This document shows positions 47,525-59,200 of a DNA stretch of 64,000 bases, in pieces. The notes beneath the pieces were generated by a model. That model searched no databases, was not told the DNA's origin, and saw only the letters and a program-made list of their open reading frames with translations. This DNA is from Megaleporinus macrocephalus. Taxonomy: Eukaryota; Chordata; Actinopteri; Characiformes; Anostomidae. The stretch is from assembly GCA_021613375.1 (NCBI GenBank), contig CM038703.1:20634194-20698193 (forward strand), written 5' to 3'. Each line of letters starts with the position of its first letter. The first letter of the stretch is position 1. Position numbers and translations under genes: made by a program.

Positions 47525-49520
47525 TCTGTGGGAGAAAGCCAAAATATTAAGCTCCACTCTTGTTTGGATGTCTCCACTGTGAGAAGACAACACATTGGGT
47601 CTGAAAGGTTGTGTAGCTGTAACTTGCAAATAAAAAGATGTTGCTGGTGACTTCTAATGACTCTAATTCTTTAAAACTGAAAGCAAATTTTACGAAAAGA
47701 ATGAAAGTTGTAACAAAGTTTGACACCAAAAAAACTGAAAAAGTGTTATTATGTGTAGAGGCTTCTGTGTTATATGTGGTGAGGAAAAAAATAACAGAAA
47801 AATTATATATTTTATACTTAATGATCATTTTAACTGGAAATGAAATAAATGGATTGGATCGAAGAAATGATGTTATACATGTCATATATATTCCACAGTC
47901 TTGTACAGTCCAATCTTTTAACCACCGTGTACCAGTGTTTGATCATTTACAACATATGAATGAGAGTTTAATTGAAGGAACTTATCAGCGGGGCTTCAGT
48001 AGGTGCCTTAATGGGAATTTTAGGTTATCTGGACTTTGACTCTATATCTACATAGTGAAACAGCTCTCTGACATTTCATCCCAAACCTTTAAAAAAACGC
48101 TCTGAGATAATACAATGCATATTTTATGACCAGCCTAAGTATCAGAAGGAATGTCAGTACCTGAGCGAGTACATTTGCCTCCAATATTACACTCATTAAA
48201 ATCAAGCCCTATCATTCCAGATCCAAAGCCATATGAGCAAGGCAGCCCCTGTTTTGAACCTCTGGAAAAAATCATTGGGCAAGTGATAAACAAGTGAAAA
48301 TCTTCTCTTTGACATTGACAATGTTCCAGAGGCCTTTCCTTTAATAACCAATTTATCTTCGGTGTCAGAAGACTGTAGCATAGCAGATGTTCAGTAACAC
48401 CCTACCGCTCGGTCCGTCTGTATTGTTGCTACGCTCATTACCATGTTGTTCTATCAGTATAGCATCCGCCAAATTCTAAGGAGCGGGGCGTTTTAAAGCT
48501 GGTTCCGAAGCATATGCGCAGCACTTTGGAGTTTTCCTAATGAATCCCATGCATGATAATGATGCTTTGAGTAGAGATGCTCAGCTCATATCAGCTTTGC
48601 TTATGCTGTTGAAGGGGAGGAATTAGCCAATTAGTCAGCAGGGCATAATAAGGTAAGATAGAGATGGTTTGATAAGGACACCAGAGCTTCAGGAAGGTAT
48701 CCCACAGTGCTATGCACTCCTTGACATTAAAGGAGGTTATATTTGGCGCCGAGTCGTTAAGGTAAGGTGGCTTTAGGAAAATAATATTACTGCAATTAAA
48801 GAAAACACACAAAATGTAATGTGTGGTGCTTTAAACCAGCACTTGTTAGTCCCAAATGTGATGTTCTATATTCCATATAATGGGAATGCCAATAATGTGG
48901 AATAAAACTAAAACTACTTGGACTTAGTGTAAGGCCCAGTTATGCTGGGGTAGAACTGAAATTTCATATCTGGGGGATGCTGTTTCGATAACTCCTTTGA
49001 CCCTGAACTATTGATTTTTTTTTGCTGTTGACACAAATCGAGTCTTGTCTATCTTGTTTATCCGCTGCACTGACTGCTGGCATATGGAAGATAATGTGAA
49101 GGGAAAACAAACAAAAAAAGACTACATCAATTAATAATAAATAAATGAAAATAAATAACAAAATTATATACGTTTGTATGGCTGAGGGGGGTAAGGACAC
49201 TTAACTCATTGCATGCATCATCATTGTAGACATGATTTATATAGCAACTTTGTTCCAAAACAAAATGAATAAAATCATCTTCTTTTTTTTCACAAATATA
49301 AATATATTTATGTATTGTATAATATATACAATAGTTTGTCACCATGAACACCATTGGCTTTTGGAGGAGGGATTCAAGAGCATGTCAGTAAAACGTTTGC
49401 TATAAATACAGACACTTTTGCAAAGACAGCCATTACTGATTGGTTGTGCTGAAGCACTGGTTGGGCGGATGGCGCAGGTTGGGATTGGCTGGTGGAGTGG
49501 GGTTTATGAGGGGTTTCAGT
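47525..49520. other. 3' flank of the sulfotransferase gene, including 3' UTR
   Basis: No separate gene is supported. The two long overlapping frames at 47547-47885 (minus) and 47638-48039 (plus) have no recognised domain. Transcript from the sulfotransferase must extend left of 49524 into this block, but I found no clear canonical AATAAA on the minus strand close to the stop, so the 3' UTR end is undefined. Positions 48050-48600 are repeat-free. Confidence 0.35.
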
Positions 49521-49523
49521 GTG

Positions 49524-50178
49524 TCAGTCCCGAGAGCCAGGGAAGTCCCCTCCCTCCTCCAACTCCCATTGGAAATTTTGCCCTGTCATTTGGTAGAACA
49601 TATTGTTAAAGGGCTTGTAAAACTTGTGCAGTCTGCGGATGACGTCCGGGTCTATTTTGGGGTGAGTTCTGCCCTTGGACTTGCCAAGGCACCGTGGGGT
49701 ACTGCTGTCCTCGGGCTTCTTCAGGCAGGGGAACCCCTTGGTCTTGTTGAAGTAGAAGTGCTTGTCGGTGACTATGCGCTTCAGGCCCAGGAAGTCCTGC
49801 ACCTTGGCCATCTCGCCAGCGGGGTCCACAATGAGCCGCTCGCCACTTACAAAGTGCATCTGAGAGAGGGGAAAGTACTGCATCCAGTTCTCCAGGTGGA
49901 GCGCGTAGATGCCGATCCGCAGCGCGCTCCATGAGGCGTCGATCAGGCCCAGTGTCCGGTTCTTGAAGGCAAGAACCTCAAAGGTGGGGATCTCTGGCTT
50001 TTTAGACAGAGTCTGCGTATAGTCTGAAATGGCTCGAGTCACAGGGTTGCGGACGACTATGATCAGTTTGATGTCTTTAGCCATCGAGTGGATGCGCTTG
50101 GGGGCGCTGTTCGTGACGAAGTAGCTGGGAGTTTTCTCCATCGTGATTTGACCTTCCAGTGTCGAAGGCATCAAGTCC
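49524..50178 (-). CDS. hs3st4: Heparan sulfate 3-O-sulfotransferase, last coding exon (HS3ST4-like)
   Basis: Encodes the C-terminal 217 residues of a Golgi type II membrane enzyme that moves sulfate from PAPS to the 3-OH of glucosamine in heparan sulfate. The product opens [20 protein letters not shown], with the conserved EKTP Lys region. It continues with the 3'-phosphate-binding [14 protein letters not shown] (about residues 43-56) and [20 protein letters not shown]. It ends with the cysteine-bridged loop [20 protein letters not shown] and a terminal FQWELEEGG. Two N-glycosylation sites (NRT, NKT) are visible. The open frame runs upstream to an ATG at 50216, but that part is intron. The acceptor at 50179-50180 leaves a first base that completes a split Arg codon, the family's conserved exon 1/2 junction. 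The tail favours HS3ST4 over HS3ST2; paralogue choice is from memory. Exon 1 is outside the window. Confidence 0.92.
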
Positions 50179-50210
50179 CTGCATGAGCGAACAGACAAGC
50201 AGAGAATTAG
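50179..50210 (-). other. Splice acceptor and branch point of the sulfotransferase exon
   Basis: Minus-strand sequence reads CTAAT (branch-point-like, 50210-50206), then a pyrimidine-rich CTCTGCTTGTCTGTTCGCTC, then ATGCAG just before the first exon base. Branch-to-AG distance of about 27 bases is normal. This site fixes the true exon start at 50178. Confidence 0.85.
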
Positions 50211-50261
50211 CATCAAACCAGTTTAAATAAATACAAGTATGTACATTTAATGCTGTGTATC

Positions 50262-50490
50262 GTTGCTGTCCAGTGAAAAACACGTATCTCGATTTTGAGT
50301 TTTCTACATCATTTGAGCACGCCAATGGTCATTTACATTGTATGAAAATTTCATGATGAATGGATCAATAGAAGTGCTCCAATACAGCTTGGAAAAAATT
50401 CTGGTTCTGACTTACATTTAAAGTAAAGTATGTTTTTGTTCTCTCCTGTAAAGTTGCAATTTTGGATATACTTATTTTTCATTGGTCAGC
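50262..50490 (+). repeat. Interspersed repeat R1, copy 3
   Basis: Shares GTTGCTGTCC, ATCTCGATTTTGAG, TGCTCCAATACAGCTTGG, TTCTCTCCTGTAAAG and GCAATTTTGGATATAC with the copies at 4575 and 11365, in the same orientation. It lies only about 85 bp upstream of the sulfotransferase acceptor, inside the intron and antisense to the gene. Confidence 0.6.
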
Positions 50491-50739
50491 CACAACATAT
50501 TACAAATAAAGTCATTGTGACCCATACCATAAAATAACAAGATTAGATTTACATAAGAAGGTGGAATAATGTTATGATTACTGGTGTTTCTCAGTGATGA
50601 GTCTTAGTCCAGTTCAATTCCATGTTTATCAATTCCAATTCCATCATTTAAACCCTATATTTCTTTACCTCCCAAAACCATTTTCTATGAACATTTTCAG
50701 TAAAACCAAATATACACAGAATCCAGAAACACCGCCGCC

Positions 50740-51255
50740 TTCTCCGTGTCTGAGCTCATTTAAGATGGACTGAGGCAAAGTGCAAAATTGTCCTGTTGTT
50801 TGAAATTCTTTTTGGAAATCTTGCATCCTGGGCTAAAGAAGAGGGACCACCCGGCTTATTATCAGCGCAGTGATCAAAAGCCAGCATCTGTGATGGTCTG
50901 GGAATACACAGCAAGGGTGACATGCACATCTGTGAAAACATCATTGATGAAGGATATATATGGGTTGTGGAACACCACATGCTGCCATGCAGACGACGTC
51001 TTTTTCAGCAAGACAATGCAGAACCACATTCTGCACACATCACAACAGCATGGCTCCGTGGTTAACTCCAGGTGCATCTGGCGCATTATGAAAGGAAAAA
51101 TATGACAAAGACGATGACAAAACTGTTGAGCACCTAAAACCTTATATCGAGCCAGATTGTTTTTATCATTTTACTTTCAGAACTATAGCAGTTAGTCTCC
51201 TCAGTTTCCATATGGCTTACAGACTACTGTTAAAAGAAGAGGTGATGAACACTGT
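50740..51255 (+). mobile_element. Degenerate Tc1/mariner transposon remnant
   Basis: The plus strand holds transposase pieces in several frames: AAAAGCCAGCATCTGTGATG (about 50876, KPASVMVW), then QQDNAEPHSAHITTAWL at 51006-51056 around the second catalytic Asp, then WRIMKGKI at 51079-51102. The 25 or so residues that should sit between the last two, including the final catalytic motif, are deleted. No terminal repeats were found. Located in the presumed intron, opposite in direction to the gene. Confidence 0.75.
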
Positions 51256-51259
51256 GCGG

Positions 51260-52649
51260 CCCTTATCAAGCCAAGGGGTTCTCCTACCTCAAGTGGGCCA
51301 CTCTGAACATTAAAAATCATGCAAAATGACAGAAACAGTTTGAAAAGTTTAAGGATTTTGTGCATCAACTATTAGCTGTAAATTCTAATGAAGACATGTT
51401 GTAGTTGCTTAGGACAGCTTGGTAGATGGTTGGACTAAATTCAACATTTAGACATGCTTTCTTTTTGTTTGCCAGTAAATATGTTGTTTTTGGTTTGATG
51501 TTGACTTGTAAATCAGGTAGCCATTCAGAATATCATCTGAATCGGTCACCAACTGCATTACTCCTCGTATAAAACTAATTCTATCTGAATAGCACTTCAC
51601 ATGCCAATACACATAGACACAAGAAAGGGTGCTACATATTCACCATTATTAAGGAATAGCTAAGGACGAGGGTACATGCAAAACTGATACACTTATTAGG
51701 TGGTAAATTATTCGAAATTACAAGTGAAAATAACTGTTATCATCACTGGACATTATGGTTGCAAGAAGGAACATACAGCTAATTACACCCACCGAGTAAT
51801 ATATGAAAAGATAAAAGAAAGAAGATGAAACGGCGAGTGAACAAGCATGCTCATTGCTTAATTGACTCCATCTGTGTTACTCCAGGAGCTGTTTTGGAAC
51901 TTTAATAATGAGTTCACTGCATATCATTAATACTTCTTCGCCTGGGGGGTTGTTTTGTCATACATCTATTCTGTGAGCTCCACGCCGCTCGTCTCTGTGC
52001 AGTCACACCCGACTCCTACCCGGCAAGGCTGTATCCTCTCACTCTCTTCCTCGCTGTCCTCCCTTTAAGGTTAAGAGGGCTTCGTCACAGGGGAAACGGT
52101 GATTAATTATGACATTCTCTCTGATCATTCTTAGCGGAGGAGAAATGTCCCTGCTTTCAAAGATTTATCGGAGGGGATAGCAGAGAGCAATTTGCCACTG
52201 CTGCAAATATTATGTTCAACTTTGTCCTCGGGACTGAGCTGAAAGATGAATCAATGCAGAGGCACAAGTCATTCATAAGTTTAAGAAAGTGAAGATCAAA
52301 AGAAGCCTGCTAGGTTTGTCTTTTTCGAGGTAAAAAGGAAGATCAAATCTTTCTGGAACAAAGAAACAAATAAACATTTAGCAAATTTGTATTGTTTTCC
52401 TGTCTATAATTCATTCAAACTCACAAGACTACTCTGAATGCAGAGTAGTGGCTTTTCTGAGGGCAATAAATGAATACAGGAAAGTCATAGTAAGTCTATT
52501 GTATGCCTGTGCAAATGTTTCTAACACAAAATTTGTTATTAAAATAAAAAAAAAGACGCAGATTGCATTGATAACTGTTGTCTGTGCTGTTAACTCAAAT
52601 GCAAACTGGACTGGTCACTCTAGTGTAGCCAACATAAGAGTTAACAATG
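51260..52649. other. Intronic non-coding DNA, candidate conserved block at 51850-52330
   Basis: No coding frame. Between about 51850 and 52330 the base composition is balanced and repeat-free, unlike the sequence on either side, as often seen for conserved non-coding elements. Not testable from one sequence. Confidence 0.3.
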
Positions 52650-53665
52650 AGGTCTAGATTAGCTGTTTTACAGCAGTCTGCATTGCATGCTAGTGCAGTT
52701 TTCCAGTGCACTCTAATGTAGACTGCACTGTTAACAACTGCAGACTGTATCGGTCACTCAAATACAGGTTTCAATTGTCACACTAATTTAGACTGGTAAC
52801 TCTAATACTGCAACTGCTAATGTAGACTGCACTAATGCAAACTGCACTGGTCACTGCATTGCAGACAGCATTAGTTACTCTAATGCAGACTGCACTAGAA
52901 ACAAATGCAGACTAGGGGGTAACTAATGTAGACGGCACTGACAAATATATTGCAAATTGCACTAGTAACTGTAAAGCAGAATGCACTGACATATCCAATG
53001 TGCACTAGTGGTAATTCTAATGACTCTATCACTTTAATTTTAACTGCACTAGTAACTGTAATGCTGCCTGCACCACTACCTCTAATGTAAATTGGAATAG
53101 AAATGCAGATTGCATTGATAACTCCAATATAGACTGTACTGGTCACTTTTTAAACTTGCACTAGTAACTGTAAAGCAGTCTGCATTAGTCCCTCTTGTGT
53201 AGACTGCACTGGAAATGTTAATGTAGACTGCATTTATAGCTCTAATGCAGAGCACACTGTTCACTTTAATGCAGACTGCGGTGGTAAATTTGATGTAGAC
53301 TGCACTGGTAACACTGATGCAGACTGCATTGATAACGCTGATGCAGACTGCATTGATAACTCTGATGCAGACTGCATTAATAACACTGCATTAATAAATG
53401 CAAACTGCATTGATAACTCTGATGTAGACTGCAGGGGTAACACTAATGCAGACTGCAGTGGTAACTCTAATACAGACTGTTCAGAATTATACTGTTCAGA
53501 ATTATAATACATACTGCACTGGTCAGTCTAATGCAGAGTGCAGTAGTAACTCTAAAACAGACTGTTCAGAATTATACTGTTCAGAATTATAATACATACT
53601 GCACTGGTAAGTCTAATGTACTTAACTGAACTGTTAATGCCAATGTAGACTGGACAGGTTACTTT
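52650..53665. repeat. Degenerate tandem repeat based on a 24-bp unit
   Basis: Roughly 1 kb of repeated TAATGCAGACTGCACTGGTA-like words. At 53328-53389 three units of TGATGCAGACTGCATTGATA plus four bases follow at exactly 24 bp. Elsewhere the spacing drifts by indels. At the right edge, a block with TTCAGAATTATACTGTTCAG and ATACATACTGCACTGGT occurs twice, about 80 bp apart (53488 and 53568). Short frames within it on the minus strand encode repetitive Ser/Gln or Ile/Val peptides and are not genes. Confidence 0.88.
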
Positions 53666-53669
53666 CAAA

Positions 53670-55968
53670 ATGACTTCTGCTTCTTTATTAAAAGCTCAGA
53701 CATTAATGCAACTTCAATTTCAACTCACCAGCATATGCTATTACATCATATTGCTATGTTTGCTCGAAATATGGTTCAGATGGGAATACTCAGATGTATG
53801 TGCAAACATTCAGTCCAAGCAGAGAACATCTCAGTATTGAGTTTGACCTCTATACGAAAAAACGCTTGCCTTTCGAAGATGAAAGTATTTGTAATAATTT
53901 GATGTTAGAGTGGAATAATGAAACAGCTATGCTGGGAAATCAGTATCTTTATGATGTCCGTTCAAGGCTTATTTTCAACCTGACAGCTGTCAGTATCATG
54001 TCAAAACAGCACCAACACAAGTAAATCAATCTTTTGTACATCGGACACATTCTAAATGGACTCCACTTCTGCCCACAATTGAGTTCTAAGTGTGGAACAC
54101 ATCGGATGCCATACACAAACACGCACACACACCTACCCCTCCCCAAGCCTCTCAGCACACACAGACACTCGCTCACAAGTGGCTTTGTAATTTCATTTCT
54201 GTACCAGCGCTGCACTCCTGATGGGTAATTTCCCAATGGATTATTCTTGGCTCTACATGGTATAGAGCTATGGCCACTTGGGCTGTAATGGGATATAAAA
54301 CATATCTGCAGCTAGCATAGTGACTAGCAGCAGTATTAGTTTTCATTATGCTCCATCAGGGCCCCCACACTTCCTCAGCGTGGTAATGAATGGTTAAAGA
54401 TTTTTTTCTCTCCTTTCAAGGTCTTCGGGAGTCGGCTATTTAAAGTCGGTGATAAAGAACCGAAGATGTCCAGGACTGTATGTACTGATTCCGTATAAGA
54501 ATGGAAACACAGTGAGGGAAAAACTTGATACAAAAAAAAGACACCCCAAATCACCTTGTAGCAACCTATGTAAATCGCATCAAAGCCACAGCCACCATAA
54601 GCGCGAGCGTTTTTAATATTGTCGTCATGCCTCTCTGGACAGAGTCACAGAGGTAACCCTCAAGGTAACCCTCTTCATTTAAGAAGACGGGCACATAAGC
54701 AGCCTTTTGTCCTCATCAAGCCAATCCACCACTCATTATATGTGTAATTACGAAAATATGGAGATTACGGAGGCGCGATACCTTCATTTGCGTCTGAGGT
54801 CGAACTCATTTTGATTGGGAGAGAGAAATCAGTCATGGTTGGTGTACATTTAAAATGTCAGAGGGACGACGGAGGCGGAACGGAAAGCACAATGCTGATA
54901 AACAAGCTGATTTTCCTATGCCTCCACTGGCCTTGCACTCAGCTGGAACAGTGGGAAACAGAAAGAAAATGGTTAACCCCGCGACGCGAGAGCAACCAGG
55001 CATGGGTCGTTCAGGTGGGCAGGTAAATAAAGCGCACAGGGTTGGAAAAGGCTCTTCTCACCATCTGCTGTTTACCTACTCATACAAATCACATAACATC
55101 CTGTGGCCTTTTGTTCTATAGACCTTGCCACGCTTGCATAACACCTGGATACAACACTTAAACATAATAAACTACTCTGTTTCATATAGCCTGATGTGCA
55201 GGACACTATTTTTTTTAGTAACTTTTACAAGCACTAAAACAAAGAACGTTTCGGACCTAATAATAAAACACTGAGCATATTACGATAGCTGCTAACAGAG
55301 CAGAGCAAAAGTATGTCAATGTTCAGCAGTGGCTTCAGAACTTTACAACTTTTGTCACACACACACACACACGCATGCAAAATGTCTCTGCTCTTAGTGC
55401 TTTGATGTTAAAAGCAATTTAATTGCCACTCACGACGAGCTACGAGCAAGATGGGGAAAGACAAGGTATGATCTGCAGAATCACTTTACTTTATTCATTT
55501 CTCTAAATAAACCCATTCCCTGGTTACTGTGCAGACAGAGAGAGCCATTTCTGAAATCAGGCAAAAGACACAGAGTGCATCCGTGGGATCCAGTGAACAT
55601 GCAGCTAAGTACAAAGAGCACACAGTCATTAATTAAATTGCGGGAATGATGCTGAAGCAAAAGAAAAGACTGAAGAGACTTCTTATTAGGCCCCCCATAC
55701 GCTTTTTAAAAAGCTTCATCTGGACGACACTGGCTGATATGACAAAACCATGCATTGTTATTGCTGGTGCATATCGCAGTCTGCTTCATCTCACACTAAT
55801 GCTCCTAGATCATGTTGCTGAGGAAGGAAGAAAGGAAATGAAGCACAGATGTTTGGATGTTTCACCAACCTGTTCTTACTTCAAGTATACATGATTGGTG
55901 AGAATTAAACTCATTATCAAGGATTACCTTTACACTTCGAACATTTACATCTTATAGATAACTGGGCC
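53670..55968. other. Intronic non-coding DNA
   Basis: No coding exon. Positions 54200-55130 are less AT-rich and free of recognised repeats, so they may contain conserved non-coding elements. A short (CA)n run lies at about 55356-55372. Confidence 0.3.
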
Positions 55969-55969
55969 A

Positions 55970-56262
55970 ACATTAAAGGGGACCTATTATTTTCATTATC
56001 TCTATTCACCCTCTGTTAGAGCTCCTGTGTCTCTAAGCATCCTCTCCTGATGAGCACAGTGTGCTCTGATTGGTCAACTCGCCTACTCTGGTCTGACTGG
56101 TCAACGATCTGAATGGCTCCATCCCTACAGGCAGGCAATTAGGATTGCTTTATAAGATCCTCTTGGGTCACAGGTTGAGTGTGCTGCTAGCATTCATTGT
56201 ACAGAAGGCAGGAAAGACCCTAAACAGGCCACCAGTCCATCACAGGGCAGATACACAACTTT
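55970..56262 (+). repeat. Interspersed fish repeat, two adjoining fragments
   Basis: Begins AAAGGGGACCTATTATTTTC (55975), a phrase common at the start of an otophysan repeat. It contains CTGATTGGTCAACTCGCC and CTGACTGGTCAACG (56066-56107), which look internally duplicated. It ends with CACCAGTCCATCACAGGGC (56230-56248), the 3' part of a SINE-like family. No open frame. Confidence 0.5.
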
Positions 56263-56264
56263 TA

Positions 56265-59200
56265 TTGAATATATTCACATATATTCACATATTAATGTAA
56301 TGTAAAGAAATCAGTAAATGTATTTACCAGATATCATTGTAATATAATATTATCTGTAAATATATTCAGAATATACTCAAACTATTTATGGAATTCTATC
56401 CATGTGGTAAAAGAGACTTAGGAATAAGCCACAGTTGTGTGCAAGTGAGTAGATGGAGCCAGGATGGAGCCAAAGCTAAAGTGGACCAATCCCAGGTTCC
56501 ATAGATATATACCACAATACAACTGTCCAAACAACTTCACTGACATTTTGTTTCTGTGAAATGTGGTGCCTGTAAGTTAATAAGTTAAGTCTCTCTGAAA
56601 CGGTTGCATATCTTATCTGCAGAAATGGCTCTTTATAGAACAATACCATGAAAGGTTCCAGATTGAAAGGGTTTGTCTATGGCGTGGCTCAAAAGAAGCT
56701 ATTTTGGCTCATTCGGATCATTGTTTTTAGAGTGTCTTATCAAAGCTCTGCATATGGTTGGTGAATATGGTGAAATGATTGGTGACAACAGTTGTATAGT
56801 TGCAAACAGAGAACGGGTGAGAGCACAAACACATCCTCCCCACAGTAAGTAAGCCCATTATGTCACTGGCTTCAATAGGACAGTTAAGGAAGGGAACTGA
56901 CAGCTGGTCCTGATCAAAACCTCTTTTCTCTCCTCCCCTGATCCCCAGAAGACCGTTCTACTTCCAACCGTGAGGCAGCCTGACGCTTTCTCTAACAGCA
57001 CCACCAGACTGCAGCGCTCAGATCTAAAGCACTGTTTATTTGCCTATTGGACACTAAACATGATGAAACAAAACTGATGGAGAGAAAAAGAAAAAAAGAA
57101 AAAAACTTTATGGATCTCCGGAAGATCACCATAAACCTGATAATTGCTCTGTGAAACCGCCCTGTATATCACCTTGTAAATTAGCTTGTTTTCCCTCTCG
57201 ATGTCTTTCAAAATGAGGAATTACAGAAGACAGCGGCACCGTGATACACCTCCCCTTTCAAGCTCCGGCTCTATTTATGAAAACAGCAGTCCTGAGGGGG
57301 AAAAGGTGGGAATCTGTTTTCTGTTTTATCACTAGCACAGACTGGACTACAGCAACCTGCCAGTCATTTGAATATTTATAAAGTTTCTTTCCAAACCGTT
57401 CCACCCTCGTGTTGTTTACGTCCCCCTGGACGAGCCGCTGAGAGCGCTTCAGGCAACACACATACAATTTGCTCACAACAGCTCTCGATAGCCTGTGATT
57501 ACAAAAACAAGTGCATGCATGGCATGGTAGTGTGCCGAGGAGTGCCACTGAGTACACCAGCGAAGTGATCAGTCCGCCTCTTTATATTTTCAGTGTCGCT
57601 GGGGAGAATTTATTGGCATTAAAAAAAAGGAGGGGGGGAAAAAAAGAAGCTCAAACAGTAATTGGCAGTCACACCTGGGTACATACGAATCCAAGGCTAC
57701 AATTTATATCCAGAAAATCGAGCACATCTGGTTCACTTAAGCAGAACCGATTAATATGACAGATTGGATGTGATAGATTTTATAGCGGGGGAAAAAACAG
57801 GGACGAGCGCTCATCCGGCTACTCGGGGAAAAAAATTTGACTGGTGGCCACGGACGATAACACTCCAGCTTACACAACTGCGCAGGCCCCGGCGTGAGCG
57901 ACAGCGATGAAGGGCGTCCATTAGCACATGGGAAAGTGTGTAGGCACAGCCGCTAAAGCCTGCTAAATCAGAGAGCATATGGCGTGCGTCCCCATCAACA
58001 AGCTTCCAGAGACTGACATCAAACACGACATGTATCAGCTAACCTCGCCCGCCGGCACGCTAGGCCTGCAACACAAGACAGCATCATCTGCACAAGGCTG
58101 CACTCAGCATGGTTTCACCAAGGGTTGCAATCTCTGACCTCAGAACCAGCAAAAGTCTATTAGAAATAAATAAATGCATCATAACATTTCACTACAGTTC
58201 CGGGCAGGTCAGTTTGATTCTTTTAGTGGGATTCAGCAGACATAAATGACTGGGTGAACTTCTTTACACAGTATTGTAATGCAGACACAAAGGGGTGGTC
58301 AAAAAGGAGTGTATACTGTATAGAATATCATTATTATAAAGTAGATAGTTCTGGGTCTAAAACCTGATGATCCACCTTCTGAAACATTGTAAGATACTTG
58401 GTACCCAAGCTTTAAAGTTTGACAGTCAAGTGCAAACAAGTTAATGCATCCTTTATGTAGAACACATAGGAAACAAATGCAAATATGTCAGTTTTCTGTT
58501 AATGTTACTGCACAGCTTGTATTTATTTGCCAAGTTTAACTGATTTTGCTGGGTTAAAAAACACAGAACATAAAACATAAAATATGCTATATATTTATGT
58601 TGAAGGGTAGAGGATATGTCTGCTCATTTTTAAGAAAATTAACTTAAAAATTAATAATTAATAATCAATTTGGTCACGCAAACCACATATGAATATATAC
58701 ATCAGTTGAATTCAGTAATAAATCAAGTTGTTACATTAAAAAAAAACAATGTTAAAGGACTTCTACAAAAAAAAAACACTTGAACGGACCACAGAGCTTG
58801 AGTAGTAGTAAGAATCAGGTTTTGTTAAAATGAAGGGTTGACAACTTTTTTTTATGACCAACTAAGCTAAAATAAAAAGAATACAGGCTGAACAGCTCCT
58901 TTATTAATATTTAGTGCTAAGCTGTGAATTGTATTTACTGAATATTTCGCTGAATAATATAAAGAGTAAAGAGTATGTAACGTGAATGTCTTACACGTTT
59001 AAAATCTGAATGGTTTTAGTTAAATCTTTCTTAGATAGTATTAAACACAGGCTAAAAATAACATAACTCATAAAAATCAGCATTATCGTTGCAGCGGTAT
59101 TTTAGTGAACGTGATCTGCTTTCATGGAAAAGGTTATTTGCATTAAACACTGCTATATTACAATATTTGATTATTAAATGACTGGAAAAAATAACAGCTT

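Noticed and set aside
47638..48039. 133-codon plus-strand frame
   Set aside because: Overlaps an equally long minus-strand frame, has AT-driven Lys/Ile-rich composition and no recognised domain.
49440..49934. 164-codon plus-strand frame over the sulfotransferase exon
   Set aside because: Antisense shadow of the real minus-strand exon; no domain of its own.
50179..50216. ATG at 50216 as start of the sulfotransferase protein
   Set aside because: The 13 codons before the conserved Asp-Leu-Met-Pro are the intron's pyrimidine tract and acceptor; the family has a conserved splice junction at exactly this point.
52650..53665. CRISPR-like array
   Set aside because: Units are contiguous and drift in length with no unique spacers; this is a eukaryotic tandem repeat in an intron.
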